From NCBI RefSeq assembly GCF_000814765.1, contig NZ_JWIC01000008.1, positions 178,501 through 242,500 on the forward strand: 64,000 nt of DNA. The letters are read 5' to 3'. Made by a program: the position numbers and the translations under genes. Under the pieces are notes generated by a model. It was not told the DNA's origin and searched no databases. It saw only the letters and a program-made list of their open reading frames with translations. This DNA comes from Pseudoalteromonas luteoviolacea. Lineage in GTDB: Bacteria; Pseudomonadota; Gammaproteobacteria; Enterobacterales; Alteromonadaceae. Positions 15,946 to 25,597 of the stretch are shown here, in pieces; the stretch's first letter is position 1; the number at the start of each line of letters is the position of its first letter.

Positions 15946-16653
15946 TTACTTTAAGTGTCTACCACCATCTACGGCGAGTGTTCTACCTGTTATATAGTTG
16001 CTATTGAGCAATAGCTCAATGCTGGCAATGACTTCTTGGCAGCCTGGTTCAATACCCATGAGAGATTTCTTTAAGGTTTTGACCTTATAATCATCATCAT
16101 CATGTTCATTGAAAATGATCAGTGATGGAGAGACCGAGTTGACTTTAATTTGAGGCGCGTACTTGGCCGCAAATGAGCGGCTTAAGTTATCTAAGGCGGC
16201 TTTGCTTGCCGCGTATGCGATGTGTTTTGGACTGCCTTTTTCAGCGACATAATCAGTAATATGGATAATGTCGCTGACCTCGGTCGATGCTTGTAGTAGC
16301 GGGGCAAGCGCCATATTAAGCAAGTAAGGCACTTTAGCGTGGATACGCATCATGTTGTCAAAAAGCGCGTTATGGTCTGGGTTAAGCTTTTCGCAATCCC
16401 AGCTCGAGGCATTGTGTATGACCGCACGCAGCGTTGAGGTGTGTTGTTTTACCTCGTCAACCAGCGACTCAATGGCATTATGTTCATTGAAGTCCACTTG
16501 GATACACTTTACTCCGCTGGCTTCTAATTCGTCGACGGCCTTATGTCGGGTACGATACGTGACGATCAGTGGTGCATCGGCCTTAATGAGGTGCTGCGCA
16601 AGTGCCAGCCCGATACGCTGTGCTCCGCCTGTAATTAAGATTGGGGCTGCCAT
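15946..16653 (-). CDS. folM: Dihydromonapterin reductase (short-chain dehydrogenase)
   Basis: The 235-residue SDR protein has the NADPH-binding ITGGAQRIGLALAQHL, the NAS motif VIHNASS, and the catalytic YAASK; the C-terminus LAVDGGRHLK is typical of FolM. FolM reduces dihydromonapterin to tetrahydromonapterin, a cofactor for phenylalanine hydroxylase in some gammaproteobacteria. It has a good AAGGAA site and leads the folM-folE-folX operon. Confidence 0.87.
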   Translation of the reverse strand: MAAPILITGGAQRIGLALAQHLIKADAPLIVTYRTRHKAVDELEASGVKCIQVDFNEHNAIESLVDEVKQHTSTLRAVIHNASSWDCEKLNPDHNALFDNMMRIHAKVPYLLNMALAPLLQASTEVSDIIHITDYVAEKGSPKHIAYAASKAALDNLSRSFAAKYAPQIKVNSVSPSLIIFNEHDDDDYKVKTLKKSLMGIEPGCQEVIASIELLLNSNYITGRTLAVDGGRHLK

Positions 16654-16806
16654 AAGAATTCCTTAAAGTCTGTGTGTCGTATGGTCATAAACTTCATGCT
16701 TACCCTGATAAAATGATGTAGTTAAGGCTAAAAGTGACACGATTCCCTCTGTAATACGGGGTTAGTTACCTTTATGATCACTAACTTATCATGGCTTTTC
16801 ACTGGC

Positions 16807-16835
16807 TGTATAGCATGTTGTTACAATAATGTTAA
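16807..16835 (-). promoter_or_regulatory. Candidate promoter of the folM-folE-folX operon
   Basis: On the minus strand, TTAACA (complement of 16830-16835) and TATACA (complement of 16807-16812) are 17 bases apart. This would leave a leader of about 150 bases before folM, in which I see no riboswitch-like fold. The match to the -10 consensus is only partial. Confidence 0.35.
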
Positions 16836-16860
16836 AGTCGATGTGTGGCTTAGGTAAGAT

Positions 16861-16886
16861 AAAAAAGGGTGCTCAGTGCACCCAAT
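16861..16886 (-). terminator. Rho-independent terminator of nadE
   Basis: On the minus strand GGGTGC-ACTGA-GCACCC is followed by six T, about 20 bases after the nadE stop codon. Confidence 0.85.
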
Positions 16887-16903
16887 CTTTAGCTGTATCT
16901 TTC

Positions 16904-17737
16904 TTATTCGTCGTACACCGTTGGGATCGGCTGTCGCTTATGTTGAGTGCGCAGATAAATAGCTGTGAGTTTGTCTTCAACCTCTTTGGGCACATCTTTG
17001 CCTTCTAAAAAGTCGTCGATGTTGTCATAACTTAGCCCTAATGCGGCTTCATCTGTTAAACCCGGTCTGTCACACTCCAGGTCTGCGGTAGGCACTTTCT
17101 CAACCAACTGAGCGGGGGCACCTAACTGTGCAGCAAGGGCACGAACTTGGCGTTTGGAAAGGCCGAATAATGGAGCTAAATCACAGGCGCCATCACCGAA
17201 TTTAGTGTAAAACCCCGTGATGTTTTCTGCACTGTGATCGGTACCCACTACTAACCCAGCGGTCAACCCTGCGATTTCATATTGTGCGACCATACGCTGC
17301 CTTGCTTTGACATTGCCTTTGACAAAATCGACGTGATTTTGTGCTGGTAGCGAGAGGCGAGCATCATGCATCGCTTGAATCGCTTGTTCATGCATAGCGT
17401 CAGCAGCAGGCTTAATATTTACAGTTAGGCGCTGGGTCGGTTGAATAAAGTCCATGGCAAGTTGGGCTTCATCTTCATCCGCTTGAATACCATAAGGTAA
17501 ACGCATTGCAATAAACTGGTAAGATTTATCTGGGTGAGCTTGGTTTAGTTCATCAACTGCCAGCTGACAAAGCCTGCCACAGGTTGAAGAGTCAACACCC
17601 CCACTGATCCCTAGGACAAGACTTGTGCAGTGTGCAGATAGCAATCGCTGTTTTATGAATTGTACTCGACGGGTTATTTCTTCAGCCACATTGATATTAG
17701 GCTTAACTTTCATTTCGGCAATTATTGCGTCACGCAT
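16904..17737 (-). CDS. nadE: Ammonia-dependent NAD+ synthetase
   Basis: The 277-residue protein makes NAD+ from nicotinic acid adenine dinucleotide, ATP and ammonia. The ATP-pyrophosphatase P-loop SGGVDSS is in VLGISGGVDSSTCGRL; further NadE motifs are GTDHSAENITGFYTKFGDGA and the KVPTADLECDRPGLTDE loop. It lacks the N-terminal amidotransferase domain of glutamine-dependent forms, so ammonia is the direct donor. GAGGAT precedes the ATG, and a terminator follows the gene. Confidence 0.95.
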   Translation of the reverse strand: MRDAIIAEMKVKPNINVAEEITRRVQFIKQRLLSAHCTSLVLGISGGVDSSTCGRLCQLAVDELNQAHPDKSYQFIAMRLPYGIQADEDEAQLAMDFIQPTQRLTVNIKPAADAMHEQAIQAMHDARLSLPAQNHVDFVKGNVKARQRMVAQYEIAGLTAGLVVGTDHSAENITGFYTKFGDGACDLAPLFGLSKRQVRALAAQLGAPAQLVEKVPTADLECDRPGLTDEAALGLSYDNIDDFLEGKDVPKEVEDKLTAIYLRTQHKRQPIPTVYDE

Positions 17738-17826
17738 TGAATATCCTCGGACCTATTTATTATCTTCATAAATAGTGTAATTGATCCTCAAGTCTCTGGG
17801 CAATGATGTTTTCATGGCGGTATGCT

Positions 17827-18444
17827 TTAAAGCCCAAGATGTTGTTTGATGACTTTCAATTCTGCTTTCAGCTGATTGATTTCTTCAAGCAAAGAATTTA
17901 ACTCATTGGGATGATTAATATCGGCTTGCGGCGTTGCTTGCGCAGTCGGTGCATCACCGAACAAATGTTGGTAACGGCTTTCTCGCTTGCCTGGTTCTCG
18001 CTCCAATTTTATGACGAGTTCTTGCTCTTGTAACTTATTGAGTGCGGCTTCAACGTCGCTAACATTGCTAAACTCAGCGAGACGACCACTACGAGTTCGT
18101 AACTCTCCTGGTGTTTGTGGCCCTCGTAACAGCAGTAAGCAAACGATGGCACGTTGCTGCTCGTCTAGTTGTAAGCTACTAAACTCGGTATTGCAAAAAC
18201 GATGTGTATATTTAGTCACACGTCCAGATAATGCCTCATCCGACATCACTAAACGCTGATCCTTGAGCTGCTCCAACCCATCTAGTACATCAGCTTCTGT
18301 GAGCGATAGTACAGGCTCTCTATTGGATTTTTGGTTGCAAGCATTCGTGAGGGCATTCAAAGAAAGCGGGTATTGATCGGGGGTTGTGGTTTCTTTTTCT
18401 AGTAGACAACCAATTAAGCGCTGTTCGATTGTGGTGAGCTTCAT
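17827..18444 (-). CDS. yceH: YceH family (UPF0502/DUF480) protein
   Basis: This 205-residue protein has two winged-helix-like halves: EQRLIGCLLEKETTTPDQYP with SLNALTNACNQKSNREPV at the start, and RAIVCLLLLRGPQTPGELRTR in the middle. It ends in a coiled coil (LLEEINQLKAELKVIKQHL). That is the YceH/DUF480 family, whose role is not established. A strong GAGGGA site precedes the ATG. The fold suggests DNA binding, which is inference only. Confidence 0.88.
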   Translation of the reverse strand: MKLTTIEQRLIGCLLEKETTTPDQYPLSLNALTNACNQKSNREPVLSLTEADVLDGLEQLKDQRLVMSDEALSGRVTKYTHRFCNTEFSSLQLDEQQRAIVCLLLLRGPQTPGELRTRSGRLAEFSNVSDVEAALNKLQEQELVIKLEREPGKRESRYQHLFGDAPTAQATPQADINHPNELNSLLEEINQLKAELKVIKQHLGL

Positions 18445-18541
18445 AGTTTCCCTCTTCAGTAATATCGTAATATGAAACGAGGCCTTTCTCTATCGACATG
18501 TAAGCGTCTGTGAACATAGAGTTAGAACCAATGCAATGACC

Positions 18542-21500
18542 TTACTCTATGCTATTTAAAGAAATTTTCCTAGTTGAGCGAGTCCATTCTTGTAGCGATT
18601 TTATCAACAGTTCAAAATTAATCGGTTTACTCAAATACGCATCCATACCTGCCGCAAGGCATTTTTCTTCATCCCCCTCCATCGCATTGGCTGTCAGCGC
18701 AATGATAACCGTATTTTGATGCTGCTGACCGCTCTTACCTTGGCGGATGACTTTGGTTGCGGTGTAACCGTCCATTTCAGGCATTTGGCAGTCCATGAGA
18801 ATGATATCGTAGGGCCTCTCTAGTTTTTGTAGTTGTTCAATGGCTAATCGCCCATTGGCAGCACAGTCGGCTTTGATACCGACTTTTGATAATAAGCTGA
18901 GTGCCACGGTCTGATTGATTTTGTTATCTTCCACCAATAATACAGAGCAGTTGAGCTGAATGTCTTGCTTGTCAGTATGTGAGGCTTGCTTTTTCTGCAC
19001 CAAGGCCAAAGCATTAGCTGGCGTTAATGGGGCAAGAATAGTATTGCTTTCATGACTCTTTGGTAGTGCAGCCAATTCATCTGGCGTGTGGCATAAAATC
19101 GCATAGTTGAGCTGATGTTTTTTTATAAAAGAAAATAAAGCTTGAGAGATCAATTCTGAACTCTGCGTCAGCACCGTTGCGGTAACGATGAGCGCTGGAT
19201 GTGCATTGTTCTGCGATTCACAAAACTCCAGTGCGTCAGGTATCGTTAAGAAATGCTCAGTGGGCACTCGCCACGCGTTAAGCATGTGCCTTGCACTGAG
19301 CTCCGTTTGCGGGTGTTGATCTATGATCAATAAATTGTCAGTATTACTTTCTAATGCCTTGATTGGCTGAGCTTCTTGTAATTCGATATAAAAAGTAAAT
19401 GTACTACCGACCCCCAGTTTGCTGTATGCATGCAGCGCGCCGCCGAGTAGCTCACACAGTTGCTTGGCGATGGTCAGGCCCAATCCCGTACCGCCAAATT
19501 TACGTGTAGTCGAGGGATCAGCCTGAGTAAATGAATCAAAGATTTTATCGAGTTGTGCTTTGCTTATCCCAATGCCCGTATCTTCAATACTGCACCACAA
19601 ACGCGTATTTTTATTACTTTGCTCAGTGTAACAAGTCAGCGTGATCTTACCGTTTTCAGTAAACTTAATGGCATTACTGATTAAGTTATTTAAAATTTGC
19701 TTCAAGCGGTGTGGATCGGTCTTTGCGAGTTGATACTGCATATTTCGGCTATCTAAAAACAGCTCTGTATGTTGATCAATGGCTTTTGGCGCGAAGGCGG
19801 CAAAGCAATCGCTGATGATTTGGATGAGGTCACATTGGATAGTATCAATTGACATTTTGCCTGCTTCGATTTTCGAGAAATCGAGAATGTCATTGATGAT
19901 GGTCAGTAGAGATTCCGCTGAGCTTTGAGCCAGAGTGAGGTGGCGTTGTTGACCTTCATTTAAATTAGAACTGCTTAAAATGTTCAGCATGCCTAAGATC
20001 CCATTCATAGGTGTGCGGATCTCGTGACTCATACTCGCTAAAAATGAGGCTTTTACTTTTGCTGATTGTTCAGCGAGTTCTTTCTCCATAACCGCTTTAT
20101 GCTGCGCTTGCTGCTGTTGTTGGCTGCTAAATAAACTGGCCAACATGGCGGCAATGGCTTTAAGAAAGCGTTTATCACTTTGTGTCCACTGTGGATAGGG
20201 CGTATTAAACTCTGCGGTTAGCGTTCCATACAAAGTGTCTTTGAAAAAAATGGGGACGAATACAATGGCATCTATTTCAAAAGGTGAAAGATATTGCTCA
20301 TTGATTGTACGTGTCACGGCATGGCTTTTAGCTGACCAAGCTTCAACACTATTTTTGTTCAATAAAGCGCTAAAAAGTGCGGATTGTGACGTTTTTCGCC
20401 AAGGTGGGTAGTGTTGCAGACTGTCTCGTTTGGTATTGCTAAAGCACACTGGGTATAAATGTGTTTGCTCTTCACTGAATAGCCAGATACTCGCTCGCGC
20501 AGCGTTAACACCATGGCAAATGGTATCGATACACAGCTCTTGAGCACGGTCAAGGTGGTTGTTCAAAATGGCTTCATGTGTACTGAGCTGTGCTAGTAGC
20601 TCATTGTTTTTTGCCACTTTTTCGTGTTCTACCTCCATGGTTTTACGTTGGTGTATGTTTTGAATAGAACCAAACACTTCCTGCGTTTTGCGACCCACCC
20701 GCTTTGTTTGCGCTTTGATAAGCACCCAGCAGGGAGGCTTATCTTTAGGCACAATTAAAAACTCACCTTGAAAGCTTTTCCCTTTTTTAATAGCCAGACC
20801 CATGGCATCTTGAAACTTTTTCCGCTGTGGGCCTTCTTTAAAAAACTCAGTACTGCCCATCCAAGAGGGGTGATAGTGTGTGGGGACATTAAAAATTTGT
20901 TGAGTGACCGTGGACCAGGCAATGTGATGGTCACTTAAATCAACAGACCAAGCACCGACTTCAGCCAGTGAGCCCATGCTGGTGAGGGAGTTAGCTTGAT
21001 CTTCCAATTGCTTTAACAGCCGTGTGAAAAAGACAAATGCAATCATAAAGATAATTACAATGGTGAGTAGCGCTAGGCGAAATGGCCACAACGCAGAGTC
21101 TTCTCCAGACCAGCCAAAGCGAGGCGCAGCATACAATACCCATGACCCCGATGGCACATTGATTTCAAACTTCAACGGATTGAGCTGATGAATATCACTG
21201 GAACCATAAAAGTAGGCACCTTGTTCACCGCGAGCATGTTGCCCACGCATTGCAATTTGATAATTGTCTTCCAATTCACTTAGGTTGGCACTTTGATACA
21301 GCTTTTGCATATCAATGACCACCGAAAGTAGCCCCCAAAACTGCTTTTGTGCGTCATAAACTGGGACCCTGGCGATTAATGCATCGCCTCCCTGAACAAG
21401 CCGTAATGGACCGGCTAAAACGATTTCACCGGTACTTTGTGCTCTGAGTGCTTCGACGCGTTGAATGGGATGGGTGCTGTAGTTTAAACCCAGCGCTTGC

Positions 21501-21871
21501 TCATTGCCTTCCAGTGGATAGATAAATTTTAATATCATATTTGGCGCGGCGCCCAAGTTACGCAGGACCTCGTCTGACTCGAATAGCGGCGAAGCAATAT
21601 TGGCAAATGTTTGTTGCGTGAGATTATCTGTATTGCCGAGGGCGATTGCGAGCCCCCTTACCAGCTGAATATTGGCAGCCAGCTGACCTTCTATACGGGT
21701 TCGGTAAAGGTTTACCTGTTCATAGGCCCGGTTTTTTTGCACTTCGATGAGGTGTTTATGATTAACTCGATCAACATACCAGCCAGTGGCAATGATCACA
21801 GCTAATAGGATGAGTACTCCAAACTTGGATAGTATTGCTTTCCTTGGCGGCACAACATTCTCTGTTTGCAT
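18542..21871 (-). CDS. Hybrid sensor histidine kinase (CHASE-PAS-GAF-HisKA-HATPase-REC)
   Basis: The 1109-residue inner-membrane kinase has a membrane segment near 17-34, a periplasmic CHASE domain (LGLNYSTHPIQRVEAL and VLAGPLRLVQGG), a second membrane segment near 262-284, a PAS-like domain (about 300-415), a GAF domain (about 440-585), HisKA with His616 in SMSHEIRTPMNG, an HATPase with DTGIGIS and GGTGLGL, and a receiver domain with Asp1027 in ILMDCQMPEMDG. A degenerate receiver-like stretch (about 845-950) lies before the last one. There is no HPt, so a separate phosphotransfer protein must act downstream. The signal is unknown. It is divergent from the penicillin-acylase-family gene. Confidence 0.9.
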   Translation of the reverse strand: MQTENVVPPRKAILSKFGVLILLAVIIATGWYVDRVNHKHLIEVQKNRAYEQVNLYRTRIEGQLAANIQLVRGLAIALGNTDNLTQQTFANIASPLFESDEVLRNLGAAPNMILKFIYPLEGNEQALGLNYSTHPIQRVEALRAQSTGEIVLAGPLRLVQGGDALIARVPVYDAQKQFWGLLSVVIDMQKLYQSANLSELEDNYQIAMRGQHARGEQGAYFYGSSDIHQLNPLKFEINVPSGSWVLYAAPRFGWSGEDSALWPFRLALLTIVIIFMIAFVFFTRLLKQLEDQANSLTSMGSLAEVGAWSVDLSDHHIAWSTVTQQIFNVPTHYHPSWMGSTEFFKEGPQRKKFQDAMGLAIKKGKSFQGEFLIVPKDKPPCWVLIKAQTKRVGRKTQEVFGSIQNIHQRKTMEVEHEKVAKNNELLAQLSTHEAILNNHLDRAQELCIDTICHGVNAARASIWLFSEEQTHLYPVCFSNTKRDSLQHYPPWRKTSQSALFSALLNKNSVEAWSAKSHAVTRTINEQYLSPFEIDAIVFVPIFFKDTLYGTLTAEFNTPYPQWTQSDKRFLKAIAAMLASLFSSQQQQQAQHKAVMEKELAEQSAKVKASFLASMSHEIRTPMNGILGMLNILSSSNLNEGQQRHLTLAQSSAESLLTIINDILDFSKIEAGKMSIDTIQCDLIQIISDCFAAFAPKAIDQHTELFLDSRNMQYQLAKTDPHRLKQILNNLISNAIKFTENGKITLTCYTEQSNKNTRLWCSIEDTGIGISKAQLDKIFDSFTQADPSTTRKFGGTGLGLTIAKQLCELLGGALHAYSKLGVGSTFTFYIELQEAQPIKALESNTDNLLIIDQHPQTELSARHMLNAWRVPTEHFLTIPDALEFCESQNNAHPALIVTATVLTQSSELISQALFSFIKKHQLNYAILCHTPDELAALPKSHESNTILAPLTPANALALVQKKQASHTDKQDIQLNCSVLLVEDNKINQTVALSLLSKVGIKADCAANGRLAIEQLQKLERPYDIILMDCQMPEMDGYTATKVIRQGKSGQQHQNTVIIALTANAMEGDEEKCLAAGMDAYLSKPINFELLIKSLQEWTRSTRKISLNSIE

Positions 21872-22095
21872 GTCTTGTCTGTCGGTTCCATGAATATCTT
21901 AACTATAGTTGCCTTGCTAAAAAGTCGCCAAATCAAACTCGGGTAAATGAACCGCAAAAAAGCATGATAGTTATTATGTCTCAAAAGTGTCTTTGAACCT
22001 GACTCAATGACTTGCTATAACTGGTGGACATATTGGAGAAGGTTGCTAGCAAGACTCGCTTGCTCACGTTTAGAAAGGAACACAAAGGAACATAT

Positions 22096-24396
22096 ATGTT
22101 TAAATGGTTTAAATTAGGCATATCAGTTGTTGTCATTGGGGTATTAATAGTGACTGCGACTGTTTATGGAGTGCTCTCACTCAGTTTACCGGCATTAGAT
22201 GGACACGCCCTTAGCGATAGAATTACCGCACCGAGTAGGTTAAGTCGAGATAGTATGGGACAGGCGATAATTCATGCCAAAAATCGACAAGATGCAGCAT
22301 ACACGATGGGTTATGCCCATGGTCAAGATCGGTTTTTCCAGATGGATATACTCCGTCGCAATGCAGCCGGAGAACTCAGTGAGTTGTTTGGCTCAGCGGC
22401 CTTGAAGCTGGATGAGGCTCATCGTTTTCACCAATTCAGACAGCGCAGCGAGCAGATCGTTGCCGCCATGGATGACACAGACAGGAACCTGCTGAGCGTC
22501 TATACCCAAGGTGTTAATGATGGTCGTCTGCAAGCCGGCATGTCGAGTTTTGAATACTTACTCCTCGGTGTGGATGCGCAGCCTTGGCAGCCCGCAGATT
22601 CGTTGCTGGTGATTTTTAGTATGTATTTGGACTTGCAGTCAGTGACTTATAAACGTGATAAAACGCTCATCCATATTGCTGAGCATTTTGGTCAATCAAT
22701 GGTCGACTTTATGCTTCAACCAAGCAGCTATCAAGCGGCGCTGGATGACAGTCAGTTGCCAGCGACGTCAATCTTAGTCCCTGCGCTTAAGGCTCCTAAT
22801 TCTGTGGCAAAACATATCTCACACATTGAAGATACGCCACTTTATGGCAGCAATAATTGGGCTGTAACGGGGCAATTGACGGCAACTGGCGCTGCGATGG
22901 TATCTGATGATATGCACTTAGGTCTGAATGTGCCTTCTATCTGGTACCGAGCCCAATTAAATTACCAAACAACAGATAACCAGCCTGTGACGGTGACTGG
23001 TGTCAGCTTACCTGGCGTGCCCGCGATTGTGGTGGGAAGTAATGATCACATTGCGTGGGGGTTTACAAACGGCTATTTAGACACTGCTGATTGGGTTGAA
23101 CTGACCGCACAAGATACCGTGAAGACAGTCACAGAAGAAATTCTCTTACCAGACGGCCAATCACATGCCTTTGAACTGATGATGAGTGAGTTTGGGCCTG
23201 TACAGCAATTCAATGGCAAGCGCTATGCATTACAGTGGGTTGCGCACCAGCCTTACGCGGTGAATTTAAACTTACTCAAACTAGAGACCGCCAAGACGGT
23301 AGCACAGGTGCTGGATGTTGCTAACCATGTTGGGATCCCTGTACAAAACTTGATGGTTGTAGATGAGCAAGGTAATGCTGCTTGGCAGCCTATTGGTGCT
23401 GTGCCTGCGCGGGTCTTTCCCAGTGACTTAGCTGTGCCTTCTAATCGTGCGGAGCCTGCATTATGGCAAAAAAATGAGCTGGTACGACCGCAAGTGATTA
23501 ATCCGAATAATGGTAAGTTATGGACGGCGAACTCTCGAGTGATGTCTGCGATAGCACATCGTCGCTTTGGTGATGGTGGGTATGCTTTAGGTGCCCGCGC
23601 TGTACAAATTCGAGATCGACTACTTGCACAAAATCAATTCAGTGAATCTGATTTTAATCAGCTACAGCTTGATAATGAAGCACGCTTTTTATTGCCTTGG
23701 CATGCACTCTTGGTAGATACACTGACCAATTCTGCAAAGCCAAAAGATGAATACCAGCAAGCACTCGAGTATTTGGCAAATTGGCGAGCGTGTGCGTGCA
23801 GTGACTCCGTAGGTTATACCTTAGTGAAGTATTTTAGAATGCGTGTGATAGACACCGTATTTAGCCCAATTGAAAATCACTTAAAAGCAAAAGAGGAAAC
23901 GCTCAGCCATCTTAAGCGTTATTTTGAACCCGCACTTTGGCAGCTGATCGAAACTAAGCCACACAATTGGTTGGCTGGGCATCAAGATTGGCAGGCGGTA
24001 CTGGAGCGCTCTTTTTCTGAGGCTCAACACACCTTACAAAGCCGCTTTGGTGCGAATATGGCAAATTGGCGCTGGGGTAACGTGAACCAACTCCAAGTAC
24101 AGCACCCATTCAGTCAGCAGATGCCATTTTTGAGCCACTTTTTAGATATGCCTTCAGTGCCGGGGTTTGGAGATAGCTTTATGCCGGCAGTCCAAAGGAG
24201 AAGCTTTGGCGCATCGCAACGATTTATTGCTCAGCCAGGGTACTTAAACAAGGCGGTAATGACTGTTGCTGGAGGGCAAAGCGGTCACCCATTATCACCT
24301 TACTACCGCAGTGGGTTTGCGGCATACGCGGAAGGGGAGTTGACGCCATTACTGCCAGGTGAAACACATCATGTAATTGAATTTTCAAATAAATAG
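22096..24396 (+). CDS. Penicillin acylase family (Ntn-hydrolase) protein
   Basis: The 766-residue protein has a single N-terminal membrane/signal segment (FKLGISVVVIGVLIVTATVY), an alpha chain with YTMGYAHGQDRFFQMDILRR, and the autocleavage/catalytic Ser252 in YGSNNWAV that would become the N-terminus of the beta chain. VVGSNDHIAWGFTNGYLD is also typical. Family members hydrolyse amides such as beta-lactam side chains or N-acyl homoserine lactones, in the periplasm. I chose the ATG at 22096 for the AAAGGAACA site and the signal segment; an upstream TTG at 22024 would add 24 residues. Whether this is a quorum-quenching acylase cannot be told from sequence. Confidence 0.88.
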   Translation: MFKWFKLGISVVVIGVLIVTATVYGVLSLSLPALDGHALSDRITAPSRLSRDSMGQAIIHAKNRQDAAYTMGYAHGQDRFFQMDILRRNAAGELSELFGSAALKLDEAHRFHQFRQRSEQIVAAMDDTDRNLLSVYTQGVNDGRLQAGMSSFEYLLLGVDAQPWQPADSLLVIFSMYLDLQSVTYKRDKTLIHIAEHFGQSMVDFMLQPSSYQAALDDSQLPATSILVPALKAPNSVAKHISHIEDTPLYGSNNWAVTGQLTATGAAMVSDDMHLGLNVPSIWYRAQLNYQTTDNQPVTVTGVSLPGVPAIVVGSNDHIAWGFTNGYLDTADWVELTAQDTVKTVTEEILLPDGQSHAFELMMSEFGPVQQFNGKRYALQWVAHQPYAVNLNLLKLETAKTVAQVLDVANHVGIPVQNLMVVDEQGNAAWQPIGAVPARVFPSDLAVPSNRAEPALWQKNELVRPQVINPNNGKLWTANSRVMSAIAHRRFGDGGYALGARAVQIRDRLLAQNQFSESDFNQLQLDNEARFLLPWHALLVDTLTNSAKPKDEYQQALEYLANWRACACSDSVGYTLVKYFRMRVIDTVFSPIENHLKAKEETLSHLKRYFEPALWQLIETKPHNWLAGHQDWQAVLERSFSEAQHTLQSRFGANMANWRWGNVNQLQVQHPFSQQMPFLSHFLDMPSVPGFGDSFMPAVQRRSFGASQRFIAQPGYLNKAVMTVAGGQSGHPLSPYYRSGFAAYAEGELTPLLPGETHHVIEFSNK

Positions 24397-24407
24397 GACT
24401 TAAAACG

Positions 24408-25475
24408 TCAGGTACTTTGCACTGTTTTTGACGGGGCGCTAGTCGTTCGATTACGCCCTTGTGTTTTACTTATATACAAGGCATCGTCAGCCAGTTTTAT
24501 GGCCATCCGAAAAGGCAGTGCGGGATGCCATTGGGCGATACCAAAACTCATGGTCACTTGCAGCGCATCGGCATTGAAAGTATGCGTTTCAATTTCGCGG
24601 CGTAGGCTTTCAATTCGCGCTTGTGCGGTCTCCAAATCACAATTGACAAACACCAATAAAAACTCTTCGCCCCCCCACCGAACGGCAATATCAGAGTGCA
24701 GTGTGTGGTGTTTTATTTTCAGTGCCACTTCGATTAATACATCATCACCGATGTCATGGCCATATTTATCATTGATGCCCTTAAAATGGTCAATGTCCGC
24801 CATCACAATGGTGAGCTGCTGCGATGTATTGACGCAATTTTCTTGTGCGTTTTTGATGAGCTCCTTGGCATAGCGGCGATTAAACAGGCTCGTTAACGGA
24901 TCTTTGGCTGCGAGTTGTGCCAGTTGATAACGGTTAGAAAAGGTGACCTCACGAATATGACCAATGGTATATATGCTCGGTAGTGCACAGATCAAGACAT
25001 TGATGAAGTGGATGTAGGGCGCGAGATGACTCAATACAAAGCTGTCTTGAACGCTGCCAAAAAGCTCAAATAAAGCGGCAAAGGTGAGGATGAGCAATAG
25101 CGCTAATGCTGACGCAATTTTTAACTTGAGTTGGTAGTCGAGTAAGATGAGACTCGCGATGGTCCATAGATAATATTGAAAGCCATAGCCCATGCCAAGC
25201 ACTGCACATACGAATATGGAATGGAGCGTGACTTCAACACAAAACAGTCTCAGGGCAAGGTGGCTTTTGTGCTCATATAGAAGCATGATGCCCACTGCCC
25301 AAGCGATCACACTGCCAACATTGACCATCGCCAATATGGTAATGTCACAATACCAAAACAACACCAATAATAGGCAATGCAGCCCTAAGCAATAATATGC
25401 CAGCTGTTTGAAGAGCCTATTTTTAACTTGTTCTACGGTGTCAGGTTGACTGAAATAATGTTGACGTGTTGCCAC
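24408..25475 (-). CDS. Membrane diguanylate cyclase (GGDEF)
   Basis: The 355-residue protein has about six hydrophobic segments in residues 25-185, then a GGDEF domain with MADIDHFKGINDKYGHDIGD and the active site RWGGEEFLLVF (GGEEF variant, still functional in family terms). It should make cyclic-di-GMP from two GTP at the inner membrane, with the N-terminal membrane part as sensor. The start is GTG with TTGGAG upstream. No EAL domain is present. It is convergent with the acylase-family gene. Confidence 0.9.
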   Translation of the reverse strand: MATRQHYFSQPDTVEQVKNRLFKQLAYYCLGLHCLLLVLFWYCDITILAMVNVGSVIAWAVGIMLLYEHKSHLALRLFCVEVTLHSIFVCAVLGMGYGFQYYLWTIASLILLDYQLKLKIASALALLLILTFAALFELFGSVQDSFVLSHLAPYIHFINVLICALPSIYTIGHIREVTFSNRYQLAQLAAKDPLTSLFNRRYAKELIKNAQENCVNTSQQLTIVMADIDHFKGINDKYGHDIGDDVLIEVALKIKHHTLHSDIAVRWGGEEFLLVFVNCDLETAQARIESLRREIETHTFNADALQVTMSFGIAQWHPALPFRMAIKLADDALYISKTQGRNRTTSAPSKTVQST

Positions 25476-25597
25476 ACCAACTCCAAGAATATGTGATGAT
25501 TACTTCAGTATAGAAGATGGATCTCAAGCTGAACACTTGTCCCTAAGGGACAAGGTTCAAGCAGATCCCATATGGTAAAGTCGTGTGTGATGGTTGC

